Below, one piece after another: positions 22,774 to 32,415 of a stretch of 64,000 nt of DNA. The translations under genes and the position numbers were made by a program. The number at the start of each line of letters is the position of its first letter. Positions within the stretch are counted from its first letter, which is position 1. The stretch lies in assembly GCA_900074885.1 (NCBI GenBank), contig FJUW01000020.1, forward strand, positions 150,199 through 214,198. Reading direction: 5' to 3'. A model generated the notes under the pieces. The model saw nothing but the letters and a program-made list of their open reading frames with translations. It ran no database searches and was not told the DNA's origin. Source of the DNA: Rhynchosporium graminicola (taxonomy: Eukaryota > Ascomycota > Leotiomycetes > Helotiales > Ploettnerulaceae).

Positions 22774-24786
22774 TCAGCATCCCTCATCCGTTCTGAGATC
22801 ATCGAACACCGTCGCCAATGCCGCCATAATACAATAATTGGCTCCGGGCAAAATGTTCAATATATACTATCTGAAAATCAGAATGATCTGGTAAAATAGG
22901 AAGGAGAAGTAGAAATGTCAGATGATGAACTTACAGTGTGTTTCTTAGCCTTCGATTCTAGTGAAATTCGTCCAACCTGAAAACCCCCACAGCTAACAGT
23001 CACGGTCTCGAGGGATGCATCGCCTCTCGCCGTCCATTGCGCTGCACTGTTCGTCGCGCTTTCATTGCCGATGTTGACTGCCCAGTATGGACTCGCTAGA
23101 AACACTGTCAGTAACTTTCTACTTCGAGCAGAAATAAGCATACATACCATACAAAGGATTTTTGATTGTGAAGAGCGAGATGCCGTTAGGTGCCTCAGCT
23201 ACTCTAGTGCTTCCCGTCCTTTTCTGAATTGTGAAGATTGGCGTGTCATCAATATCAGAAAAGTCCGTAAAAAGTGAGCATATTGCGATTATGTTCAGGA
23301 GAGGAGTAGAATTACCCGTTTTGCAACTCAGCGAATTGCTGTGCCCGAATCCTTTTATTATTTTCGATCCATCGTCACTCTCAATTATCCACTCCAATTT
23401 TGCAAAACTCGTCACTCTTCTCGTCATCTTCATATGCATGCCTTCTGGTCCAGAGAAAAAGCCTTTCAAAAACCATAATAAAGAGCTTGTCGGAGCTCGA
23501 GGCGCTACGGATTTTGTAGATGGAATTCTTTCAATTTCCATCCTTCGTCGCATTCGAGCGATTGACTGTTCCGCTGCAGCCGACATTGAATCCAAATTCT
23601 GTACAGAAACTTCTGGGATGCTGGGTTTGATTGGAGGATGAACAGAAAGTTGAAAATATTGCCTATTTGAGGGTAGCTTGGTCGTCTCAAGACTCCGACA
23701 GAATTCTTGCTCCATTCCAGCAAGTCTTTGAGTCTGAGTATAGACCGGAACTTCGTATAGCGGGTGTTGCTGGATTTGCGCAGGAATCACGATCTGCATT
23801 GCCTGCCTGCCTGATTTGAGCCGATTGATAGACTCGAAGCGACTGCTTGGTAGAAATACGGATGGCGTTGCCATAGATAGTCTATTTGGGGAAATCTTCC
23901 GAGCTTCAAGTGATCTCAAAAGCTCTTTGGCATTATCCGAAACGGGTGCTGAATGTCGGGCTTGATTCACGTACGTCTGGACTTTCCCTTTGGCAAACGT
24001 AGGTTCTGTTGTTGGGAATGATAGCTCGAATTCTGGATGTATCAAAGATGGTAATCGAGGGGCTTCGGAGCTTCCTGTTGAGACCCTAAGCTGAAGAGGA
24101 ATACTGGGCTTGCTGTTCTCCAAAGTCTTCGACGGCGATGTAACGACTTCTGGAAGAGAGACAAGATTAGTTACAGTGCTTTGCGTTCGCTGATGCGTTG
24201 CGGGTATCTTTGCTGCTGGAGCTCGCTCGATAGCTGGGCTGCTAGGATTAGAAGAAAGTCTGAAGCTCATCCTTCGCGAAACACTCGTAGCACGAGATGG
24301 ACTCCTGATGATTTCTGAGCTTCGACGCAGAGAGCAGTTTCTGTTGAGGTTGACTCGAGCTGCAGGTTTTGGTAAATTTGGGACAGTAGAAAACATGAGT
24401 TCGTCGGGAGGCGTTGCTCTGGGATTTGTGTCGATCATGCTAGACGTTAAAGGCGGCGTTTTAGGACCACACGAATCGTTCGAACTTGAAAAATCGCTGA
24501 AGACGGAACCTCTCCGAGACGAGGACGAATGCACAGACGTGTCAGAATGCTCTGTATATTCGAGAAGTTCGTTGACAATTGGGGAGACTTCATAGTCTGC
24601 AAGAGAAGAAGCCCATGTTTGAATCTTCGCATCGACTGGCGTTGGCAGTAATGACTTTGGAGAATCCTCTCGTAGATATTGAAAGATTGTATCCATCAGC
24701 ACTACGTTGTCCGAAGACTCCACTGGCTCTTCGTATCGTTTTGGGTGGCCAAACTGGCTGACAGGGAATAGAGATGAAGCGTCCAT
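22774..24786 (-). CDS. Large fungal protein with tubby/LOR-like C-terminal domain
   Basis: Three exons, 23148-24786, 22935-23095 and 22774-22866, with introns of 52 and 68 nt, give 630 residues. The ATG at 24786 starts MDASSLFPVSQFGHPKRYEEP; an upstream in-frame ATG adds 13 residues. The first 400 residues are Ser/Pro/Arg-rich and probably disordered, with repeated RRxS-type sites that suggest phosphorylation. Residues about 455-630 form a beta-rich module: KLEWIIESDDG, DDTPIFTIQKRTG, APNGISLFTIKNPLY, SPYWAVNIGN, VTVSCGGFQVGRISL, and a helix ending ATVFDDLRTDEGC. This pattern of paired strands followed by a C-terminal helix resembles tubby C-terminal-like/LURP-one-related proteins. The domain call is by pattern only; no function is known. 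The last exon was found because its frame gives the LPGANYCIMAAL helix in phase. Confidence 0.75.
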
Positions 24787-26449
24787 GGCTATGAAGGTAC
24801 GTATGACAGTAGTAAGGAGCAACAAACAAACACTTGTAAGCGGATCGTTATATGCAAAAACAGAGACACAACGGTCAAAAAAGGACAGAAAGCCGAAAGG
24901 GAGGAGAGGAGAGGGAAGGAGGGGTCAACAAAGGTAATAAGACATAAGAGAAGGCACCTCAGTAACAAATACATGGAATCATCATCCTCATCAAGCACAT
25001 GGGCAAATACGAGCCCATACGAGCCCTATCTACCTATTCGCATACTTTCCAGCAGCGGAGGAACGTCCATCGTGGCGCGGTTTGTATGATGGTAGGAAGC
25101 TTTTTACTTGCCGTTGGTAGGACGTAAGCCATGAGGTTGAGCTGAACTTAGTACAAGTAAGTAGAATGCCGTTAGGGCCGGCACTAAACGAAGTCAGACG
25201 GGATTCTATTTTGAGAACTGGCAGAGATCGGTAATTTGGCTGTTGACTGGGCTCTGGGTCTTGGAGATGGACTTTGATTGGGGGTTCGTCAGCATCTCCA
25301 AAGGCCAAGGCCAAGACGTAAGCTAAGGTCCCGAGGCCTTGTTTGGCTGGCCCAGAAGGAATACCGGTCGGCCGAAATAGATGGAAGGCTGAGTTTAAAT
25401 AGAAACACGTGACGCCATACTGATAGGTAGGTATGATACGAGTACAGTAGATAGAAGGATGAAGGAATGTCAAAATGGCTTTATCTTATCATCATGATTC
25501 GTGCCTCCAAGCCACCCGACATCGTCTGATCAGCGCCGGAAGACTATCCACTCGTTGTTTTGGGTTCCAAGAATGGTGGGATCAACATGCTACTCGTTAT
25601 ACTTATATACCGAGGTAGCTCTCGCTCGCTACATCCAGCCAAGTCACCATCATCGCCGCGCAAACCTCGTACAGGCTGCACATTTTCGAGCTGTTACTGT
25701 CGGACCTGAGACAAAAAGAACTTTGTTACAGTATCTGGGCAGCTTGTTCAAAGTTTTCTTACGCAAAGCTGCCCTACGCAATCAACTCTACCCACCTGTC
25801 AGTCCATGGATTCCAACGGCACTTTCGGATCGGTACCTCATCTAAAGGCGACGCCATCTTCATATGCCTCTCCACCGGATACTTATACTCTATGAGATCG
25901 GCACTAGCCCCTGCCAGCGGCGTGGGGGCGGCTGACGAAATGCTGGTACTCGTATGACTGACATGTTATCGCATACCGGTACTATATACTCAGTAGTAGT
26001 ATTGTGGTCTGTTACTTCAAATAGAATAGCCGTCATCTTGCACTTGCAGCTCAAGTCAACCCTGGATCGATGCAATATCCCATCAGATAGATGTTCATAG
26101 CTTCCTGATTTTTGGTCACAGTCAACCCGCAGTCACCGGCCTATCAAGCTCTTGTCTTGCTCGAGCCATGTAAGTTTCGACTTTAAAAGTAGAGACTATG
26201 CCCGCAATCTTGAAGACGAGGTCTTTACGCAGAATATTCAGTCAAACCTCGGTTCTGGAGTGACACCTGAGACATCGGCGGCAGAGTCGGGAATCTTACA
26301 AAGTTACAACTTGGTCAGTCTGGTAGTTGGTTTTGAGCAAAAGGTTCATCGAGGACTGTTCTCATAATTTTTGTATTTACAACTCTATCTTACTATACAT
26401 CCACACCTCCTCGATGTCGTGACACGCTTTTCTTTGGCCCATGAAGCCT
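24787..26449. other. Intergenic with purine/pyrimidine-rich promoter tract
   Basis: A polypurine tract (AAGG/GGAG-rich, about 24865-24935, so pyrimidine-rich on the gene strand) lies just upstream of the tubby-like gene and resembles the CT-rich tracts of fungal promoters. Frames at 25030-25473 (minus, 147 codons) and 25501-25845 (plus, 114 codons) show no recognisable features. No other gene is seen. Confidence 0.4.
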
Positions 26450-27313
26450 CTATGGGTTTTGTAGAACACCTGAACGCTTGAAGTATTCCCACTGTCCCTC
26501 TACGGGCTTCTCCTCTAGATTCTCCCATCTATTCGCAGATTAGTAAATGTCCCAGATCTGCAAATACGTTCAAACATATTCCATGACTTACACTTTCGCC
26601 TTTGCCATAACATCCACCAACTTTAACTCTCCCTCAGCAACCTGAATAACTTCTTCAATTAACCCTGCACCAATCTTGCTCTCGATTTCCGAGACTCTGT
26701 TCATCATCAGCAAATTGAACTTCTCTCAATCAACCATACAAAAGACTCACTGGTCGGCAGTCAGCGGCGGCTCCGGCTCCCATTGGACAGTCTTCGTATC
26801 ACTCCCTGGCCTCTTTAAGCCCCACTCCTTCTGACTCTGCCTCTCGACCTGTGTCCGACTACCCTCCAGCTGTGGTCCATCATCCCTCTCTCCATCCCAC
26901 TCCGTCGTAATCTCATCGTGTTCATCCTCTGGCTTACTCGTAACAAATGTCTTCCCCTGAATTTCCTCTTTGACATGTCTCTCGCCGTCATGCGCCACTC
27001 CACCTTCAGGCGTATTGAACACTTCAGGATGTTCCGCGATAGTCTGTTTTGCCTTCTCCGACCACTCTGCATGGCCTTCTGGAACAACGGCTGAGACGAT
27101 AGCCATACGGTGTTTGGTGAGCGCTTCGGTCGATTGGCGGTATAGGGACGACTCGGGGAGGGCTTGAAGTTTCTCGAGAGTGCTAGAGTATAGGTAGAGG
27201 AGCGTCGAGCGAGGGGCGGCGTGGGTGAAGAGGCCTGTGAGACCGGTGGGTGAGCCGGCTTCGAGAAAGCGCGAGGGCTTTATGGCCGCGAGCTGACGAA
27301 GAGTACGTCGCAT
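26450..27313 (-). CDS. Complex I accessory subunit, NDUFA5/B13 type
   Basis: Three exons, 26751-27313, 26592-26696 and 26450-26528, with introns of 54 and 63 nt, encode 248 residues. The family signature is clear: an N-terminal RRTLRQLAAIKPSRFLEAGSPTGLTGL, LYLYSSTLEKLQALPESSLYRQSTEALTKHR (about 38-68), and the C-terminal IESKIGAGLIEEVIQVAEGEL and EKPVEGQWEYF, as in the Neurospora 29.9 kDa subunit. The protein sits in the peripheral arm of mitochondrial NADH:ubiquinone oxidoreductase. The central Glu/Asp/Thr-rich part is the fungal insertion that makes it longer than the approximately 116-residue animal NDUFA5. Introns fall after CA and GT phase-2 positions and all join in frame. Confidence 0.93.
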
Positions 27314-27709
27314 GGTGGAGGGAGGTCAATGGCGTGGATTGGGCTTGGAAGGTTGTGTTGCTCCTTCGTGACGTGAGTGAACTTGGAGCTGTATTCGATG
27401 CTTGGCACGCTAAATATTTAAGGTTGCATGGTTCTTGTTATCGACCACTCAAAATTAAGCTAAACATCAGCATCGTGAAATCTTCAGAATTTCAAGGACT
27501 GAACATGGTCATACGTAATGCTGTTGGGTTTTAAAGCTGTGATAGAAGATAACTCGCAATCTCCTCATCTCCGAGTATGTGACATTATGCTATGCTAATG
27601 AAGTGGGCGAGCTCAATTCGCTCGATGACTTCGCAGCTTTCCTTTAATCTTGCTATCAAGTGCCATACTTCAATATGCGATCATCTTTGAATTTGATGAA
27701 TGCTTGTAT
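27314..27709. other. Intergenic between NDUFA5-type gene and gamma-tubulin complex gene
   Basis: 396 bases containing the promoter of the complex I subunit and the 3' UTR of the gamma-tubulin complex gene, both on the minus strand. Nothing else is recognised. Confidence 0.5.
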
Positions 27710-30640
27710 CTACTTGTCTATAGACCTCGAATAATAATTAGACATCTCCAGCTTCGTTAAGAGCTGCAAAATCGTATTCTCCTCCGCCAAGTCATCCCCA
27801 TCAAAAAGGCCCTCCTGTTTAGTCGACCTACTATCAGCCATCTTCCTCTCACGGTATCCCTTCTTCTCGCTCAACCCCTTACAAACAGCGATAAACACTC
27901 CGACCTTCTTCCTGAATCGTAAGTACAGAGCTTTCAGGGCATCATTCGCGTTATCCTGCAGTGGATGGAGTGCTCGCTCCCTAGAATGTTTCGAGTATTG
28001 GAGTATCAGCGTGAAAATCTCCTCGAGAAGATTCATTACAGGCTGTTGGCGTTTTCGTAACAAAAGTGCGAACATTATTCTATCCAAAACTCGCTCATGG
28101 TAATCTCGGAGTTTGTCTAGTCCCTCATTCTGACCGAGGATAACACAGTCGCCGTCATTCTTGAGTCGTTCCTCAATTTGATCCAATTTACGATCGAAAA
28201 TTCGCCAGGTTGAGTCGATTCCAGTGTCGAAGAAATAGCTGCTGATACTAGTGATGAAATGGTGAGCTTCGATACGGAAACGCTGCGCGATGTGATCCAC
28301 TCCTTGCCAGTTGAGTGAACGAATGGTAGAATTCCGAAAAAGAGTCGATACTACATAGAGCATACGAAGGACACGCAGTAATAGCTTGAACAATTGGTCG
28401 TACTTATAGAGAATCATGGGGGTGATAACAGCTTCGAGAGGCTGCGGAGGTTTGTAGGAAAGCCGAAGAAAATCCAGAGCCTCTACTGAATCGGGATCCA
28501 TACACTTCTCAATCTCTTCTGGTGTCATATCACGGACTGAGAAGCTGAGATCACCTGGGAGCGTGCTCTTGTCCAAGTACGTCCCGGTACGAGATATGCT
28601 GCATGCCTGGTTAGATGTGTAGCTATCGGTGAGAACTCCCATCAAGGCAAGTCGTAGCTCGGAGCTCGCTGGAGGCCAAGTATCTCTACCACCAAGACGC
28701 AAACCCATCATGCCTCCTGATCGTGCAACACCGCTTTGTCTTTCTGCGCTCTCGAGCTCAGGATCAAAGAGGGCATGAGAAAGCCTGCTTGAGAAGACGC
28801 CATTGCCAAGCAATTGAAAACTTCTTTGAATGAATAAATGCTCTCGAAGCTTGTGGGAGTTGAAGAACATTTGCATACAAACTCCGTTCACGATCCGAGC
28901 TTGAGCAGCGATCATTGGATTGAATGAAAGTACTGGTGCTAGCGAGATTGGTGGAGCACACACAGAATCAGCATCTGAGATTGCTGATTGATCAAAGGTG
29001 AGATAGGAACTCAGAGCCGACGAAAAGCAATTTTTCGGATCATCTTGCTGGAATGGCTGATTAATAGCATCTATCGAGGTGAGGAGGTGGGCTTGCATAT
29101 CATGTTCTGGTTGCCCGAAGAAATCCAGAGTTAGGGCCCCATGGGCTATCAGTATTGACTTGGGTGAGCTTGGAGGATGAGAAAACTGCTGCAAAGCTTT
29201 GATCAAGTCTTTTTCATACTGCAGAGCTTTGGACTCGACTAGAACAACATCTTGCCAGGAAAATTTCCATTCGAGAGGTGGAGGATCTGCCGAGACGACA
29301 ACATCTGATCTTGCAAGCGGATGCTCTGGATGATGAGATCTCAAGATTCGGAGACTCTTGCCCACTTCAAACAAAGCTCTAGCATCTTCAGGAGCGATAA
29401 ATGCAGGCACTTTGTCGTAGTCTAGCACATAATCCGGCTCATTCATTTCCATTCCTTGATCATCCACCCATCCCTTATTGTCTATTCTTACAAAGCTTTT
29501 GCCAGGGCCGTCCTTGGTGAGTGGTAGGCCAGCTTCCCTTTGTAACCCAAGCCATTCGCCCGCAAATTCTAGCCATGGCTGAGAGACACGAGCAAGAATT
29601 TCCAGCAGAATTTCCCTCAATGAGTCTGTCCCATATTCGAGTAGCTGAATCTCCTCGAAAATTGTTGACAGCATCGATGCGTCGCTCCTAGTGGCTGATG
29701 AGTTCATCACTATACGTTGGAAGCATGTGAGTATCGAGTGAGCGGGCCTGAAGAGAGCTTGTAGTTGTAGAATACTGCTGTAACCGGCTGCTGATGCACT
29801 CAGACGGGATTGGATCGTTGCCAGCAAAGTTGAAACCGCATCTCCTAAAGCTATGCGGCCTGGTGACTTTTCTCTCGCATACGCCTTTTCAACGAAGCGT
29901 TGAAGAGATCTGGTAATGTTTCCACAATCCAGGAAAAGGGCTGAAAGTCCATCTAAAGAGTCCCCTGTGTAACCAGAGATTCTCATCGAGGATATCGTAG
30001 CCATGAATTTCTGCTTCATTTCATCCCAAGTGAAGAAAACCGAGCTTCGTCCCAAGCCTAGACTCAGAAGTGACGAAGCATATATTTTGGAGTCTACCAC
30101 GATGTGCTCCGTGTTTTTGATGTGCAAATAATCCTCCCTCGATGCTATGACGGTGTCTAATATGGATGGACCTGCCTCCGCAAGATATGATGGAAAGCAG
30201 ATCTCATCTCTCTGCTTTTCGAATCCTTCCCATGTCTGATAATTCGCAGTCTTGATCGGAATTTCATCCGGGAGTACCCATATACTTGGCTCCTCCCTCT
30301 CGTCTGCATCGCATGAAACAGAGACGTCGTTTTTCAAGACATCAGGCGATGCATGCGGCAGTGGCAGAGGATTAGAGTGAGCAAATGGCAGATCTGGGAT
30401 ACCGAAGAAGCCATTTTCTTCTTGGTGGAGGATCTGTTCTATTATTTCAGGCAAAGTTTCATCGAGGTCTAGGTAATTGTTAGTCAACCAAGCCCCCGTT
30501 TCCGAAAAAGACGACATACCTACAAGCCTTGTTTGTGAAAACAGCAGACTATTCTCCGGACCTTCTCTGAGAAATCTCGAAGGCGCCCAAAGATCTGGTA
30601 TTGCGAATACATCTCCCTCGTCGCCTCTGTGGTCGTTCAT
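27710..30640 (-). CDS. Gamma-tubulin complex component (GCP5/GCP6-like, Spc97/Spc98 family)
   Basis: A single 976-residue exon without introns. It belongs to the Spc97/Spc98 (GCP) family that forms the gamma-tubulin ring complex at spindle pole bodies and nucleates microtubules. The N-terminal GRIP1-like part (about 150-330) has LSLGLGRSSVFFTWDE. The C-terminal GRIP2 part (about 720-960) has ITPMILYKYDQLFKLLLRVLRMLYV, RFRIEAHHFITSISSYFFDTGIDSTW, LRDYHERVLDRIMFALLLRKRQQPVMNLLEEIF and a terminal helix. Length and divergence fit the accessory GCP5/GCP6 (Alp16-like) class better than Spc97 or Spc98 themselves; the assignment within the family is an inference. It shares a 213-base divergent promoter with the Eaf7 gene. 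Confidence 0.85.
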   Translation of the reverse strand: MNDHRGDEGDVFAIPDLWAPSRFLREGPENSLLFSQTRLVGMSSFSETGAWLTNNYLDLDETLPEIIEQILHQEENGFFGIPDLPFAHSNPLPLPHASPDVLKNDVSVSCDADEREEPSIWVLPDEIPIKTANYQTWEGFEKQRDEICFPSYLAEAGPSILDTVIASREDYLHIKNTEHIVVDSKIYASSLLSLGLGRSSVFFTWDEMKQKFMATISSMRISGYTGDSLDGLSALFLDCGNITRSLQRFVEKAYAREKSPGRIALGDAVSTLLATIQSRLSASAAGYSSILQLQALFRPAHSILTCFQRIVMNSSATRSDASMLSTIFEEIQLLEYGTDSLREILLEILARVSQPWLEFAGEWLGLQREAGLPLTKDGPGKSFVRIDNKGWVDDQGMEMNEPDYVLDYDKVPAFIAPEDARALFEVGKSLRILRSHHPEHPLARSDVVVSADPPPLEWKFSWQDVVLVESKALQYEKDLIKALQQFSHPPSSPKSILIAHGALTLDFFGQPEHDMQAHLLTSIDAINQPFQQDDPKNCFSSALSSYLTFDQSAISDADSVCAPPISLAPVLSFNPMIAAQARIVNGVCMQMFFNSHKLREHLFIQRSFQLLGNGVFSSRLSHALFDPELESAERQSGVARSGGMMGLRLGGRDTWPPASSELRLALMGVLTDSYTSNQACSISRTGTYLDKSTLPGDLSFSVRDMTPEEIEKCMDPDSVEALDFLRLSYKPPQPLEAVITPMILYKYDQLFKLLLRVLRMLYVVSTLFRNSTIRSLNWQGVDHIAQRFRIEAHHFITSISSYFFDTGIDSTWRIFDRKLDQIEERLKNDGDCVILGQNEGLDKLRDYHERVLDRIMFALLLRKRQQPVMNLLEEIFTLILQYSKHSRERALHPLQDNANDALKALYLRFRKKVGVFIAVCKGLSEKKGYRERKMADSRSTKQEGLFDGDDLAEENTILQLLTKLEMSNYYSRSIDK

Positions 30641-30853
30641 ATTGGCATTTCATCGCAATTCGCGTCGGTTGTCGGTTGTCGGTTGTTTTCTTTGGTTGAC
30701 GCGCCGTCTGCATGGTCATAGATCCTCAAGTGCGGGAACAGCCGAAGCTACCACGCCGGGGAATTGAACAAAGCAGACTGTGCAACTGGAAACGATTGAT
30801 GATTACGCATCGAGCATCCCACTTTCATTGAAGTCACAGCACATCCCTCCAAG
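30641..30853. promoter_or_regulatory. Divergent promoter between GCP-like gene and Eaf7 gene
   Basis: The two start codons (30640 minus, 30854 plus) are 213 bases apart, so both genes must be driven from this interval. A tandem of GTCGGTTG-type repeats lies near 30665-30688 and pyrimidine-rich segments precede each start. No specific factor site is called. Confidence 0.6.
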
Positions 30854-31767
30854 ATGCCTCCGAGGAAGAAGGCAAAAGGGAGCGTGCGCGCACCTTCCAC
30901 GCCGGCAGCAGACGAGGATTCAATGGTTGTTGACACGCCCCAGCCCGACACTACGGAAGCTTCAAAACCCGCCTATGACATACTGAAGGATCCGTGGACA
31001 GACGAGCAAGAGACATCGCTCTTTAAGGGTATAATCAGGTGGAAACCAGCGGGTCAGCTCCTCTGAAGTGGCTAGAGAGCCCCGTCTAACATACTACAGG
31101 CATACACAAGCACTTTCGCATGATCGCAATATCTGAGCATTTACGGAACCATGGCAACGATCCTACTATCGAGCAGCATACACGCATACCTGGGATATGG
31201 ATAAAGCTACGCACAATGTACGATCTGGATATCATTGACGACCGAGAGAATTACTTTGATGAGGAGCAGTTCATTGATTTCAAGCTGCCGGAGGACGAGT
31301 TTGATGAGCTGATGTTCAAGAAGGGTCGAAGGAGAACTGAAGCAGACGAAGCCAGTGAAGCTCCATCTTCACCACCTCAATTAGGAAGAGCATCGTCGCC
31401 GCCACGAGCACGGAAACGAAAGAGGGGAGATATCGTTGCTGCGAAGAGTAGGGCAGATACTGTGGAGGAGACAGACGAAGCCAGAACATCTCCTGCCAAT
31501 TCTCCGCCGAAATTGACTCGGACTGGAAGGAGCACGAACAGGTCAATAGGACGCCTGAAGGGAGGTTCTACTTCAAGGCAACAAAGCAAAGACACTTCTA
31601 TGACGGCAGACACGGCAGATGAGGATGATGTAGGCGAGGAAACAGAAGAAGTGGCAGAGGAAGATGAGGATGTGGAGGAGGAAGAAGGGACAGCTTCGCC
31701 TAAGCTTTTGAAAACGTCCAAAGTAAAGGCAGATCCGCCTATACGAAAGAGCAGGAGAAAAAAGTAG
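30854..31767 (+). CDS. EAF7: NuA4 histone acetyltransferase subunit Eaf7 (MRGBP)
   Basis: Two exons, 30854-31052 and 31100-31767, with a 47-nt intron (GTCAGC donor, CTACAG acceptor), give 288 residues. The conserved core spans residues about 45-110: [34 protein letters not shown], then TRIPGIWIKLRTMYDLDIIDDREN and EFDELMFKKGRRR. This is the Eaf7/MRGBP family signature. Eaf7 is a subunit of the NuA4 complex acetylating H4 and H2A.Z. The tail (about 115-288) is Ser/Pro/Lys-rich with a long Asp/Glu run around 255-275 and a basic terminus KSRRKK, probably a nuclear signal. The weak donor is accepted because the splice restores the [10 protein letters not shown] motif in phase. Confidence 0.92.
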
Positions 31768-32046
31768 TGTTGATGGCTAAATAAATGTACAGTAAGGGTT
31801 CGGGGAGCACCATCGGGGATTTGCAAGGGATTGGTATATCATGGAGTTCTGGGGAGTCGGTCAGCAGCCAGTTCGGGAACAGCAGCAGTATCGAAAGAGC
31901 TATTACACATTCACATGTCAGGGCCCGTATAAAGCCATGTACAAGTATTCATGAACGTTCCAGTTGAGAGAATGAGATCATGCGGATGTTGCGCTTAATC
32001 AAATTAACCTAAATCTTGCTCATTTTTGACCCGTGTCCTCAGCATC

Positions 32047-32052
32047 CCTCGG
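32047..32052 (+). promoter_or_regulatory. Candidate CCTCGG fatty-acid response element, distal
   Basis: The hexamer CCTCGG matches the element bound by the FarA/FarB zinc-cluster regulators of fatty-acid utilisation in Aspergillus. It lies 369 bases upstream of the carnitine acetyltransferase start codon. It is a short motif and could occur by chance. Confidence 0.35.
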
Positions 32053-32231
32053 TCCGATCCAACTCAAGCTCCCCTTTGCCAGACTTGAGAAACATGCGCC
32101 GTCAATTGTCGGCTCGGCGCATCGTTTCGCAGCCCAAAGACAGGGGTTGTGGTTATTGCGGGGGATTCTTATTCTGGTCTGAAGGTTAGATACGTACATC
32201 TCTTGGGCCAGTTGATGAAGGGTCATTTGGA

Positions 32232-32257
32232 CCTCGGCTCATCGCATCGCTCCGAGG
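32232..32257. promoter_or_regulatory. Inverted pair of CCTCGG elements
   Basis: CCTCGG at 32232-32237 and its reverse complement CCGAGG at 32252-32257 are separated by 14 bases, 184 and 164 bases upstream of the carnitine acetyltransferase start. An inverted pair is a typical arrangement for a dimeric zinc-cluster factor. FarA/FarB binding is inferred from known regulation of the acuJ-type gene in Aspergillus. Confidence 0.45.
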
Positions 32258-32415
32258 GCTTCGGACCAGAGCACAACACTTGCCCTCTTCCCACCTATCC
32301 AACCAACCAAAACACCTGGAAAACACGGCTGTTGATCCTGGACGAACGAGGCTTGTGAATATTTAAATTCTCAAACTTCGAATCCCCTCGTTCCTCTTTA
32401 CACACAACATCGGGA

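Larger units (their letters stand above)
31768..32415. other. 3' flank of Eaf7 and promoter of carnitine acetyltransferase
   Basis: No gene is recognised. It includes three copies of the hexamer CCTCGG, listed separately, and a CT-rich stretch with TCTTCCCACC near 32286 ahead of the start codon. Confidence 0.5.
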
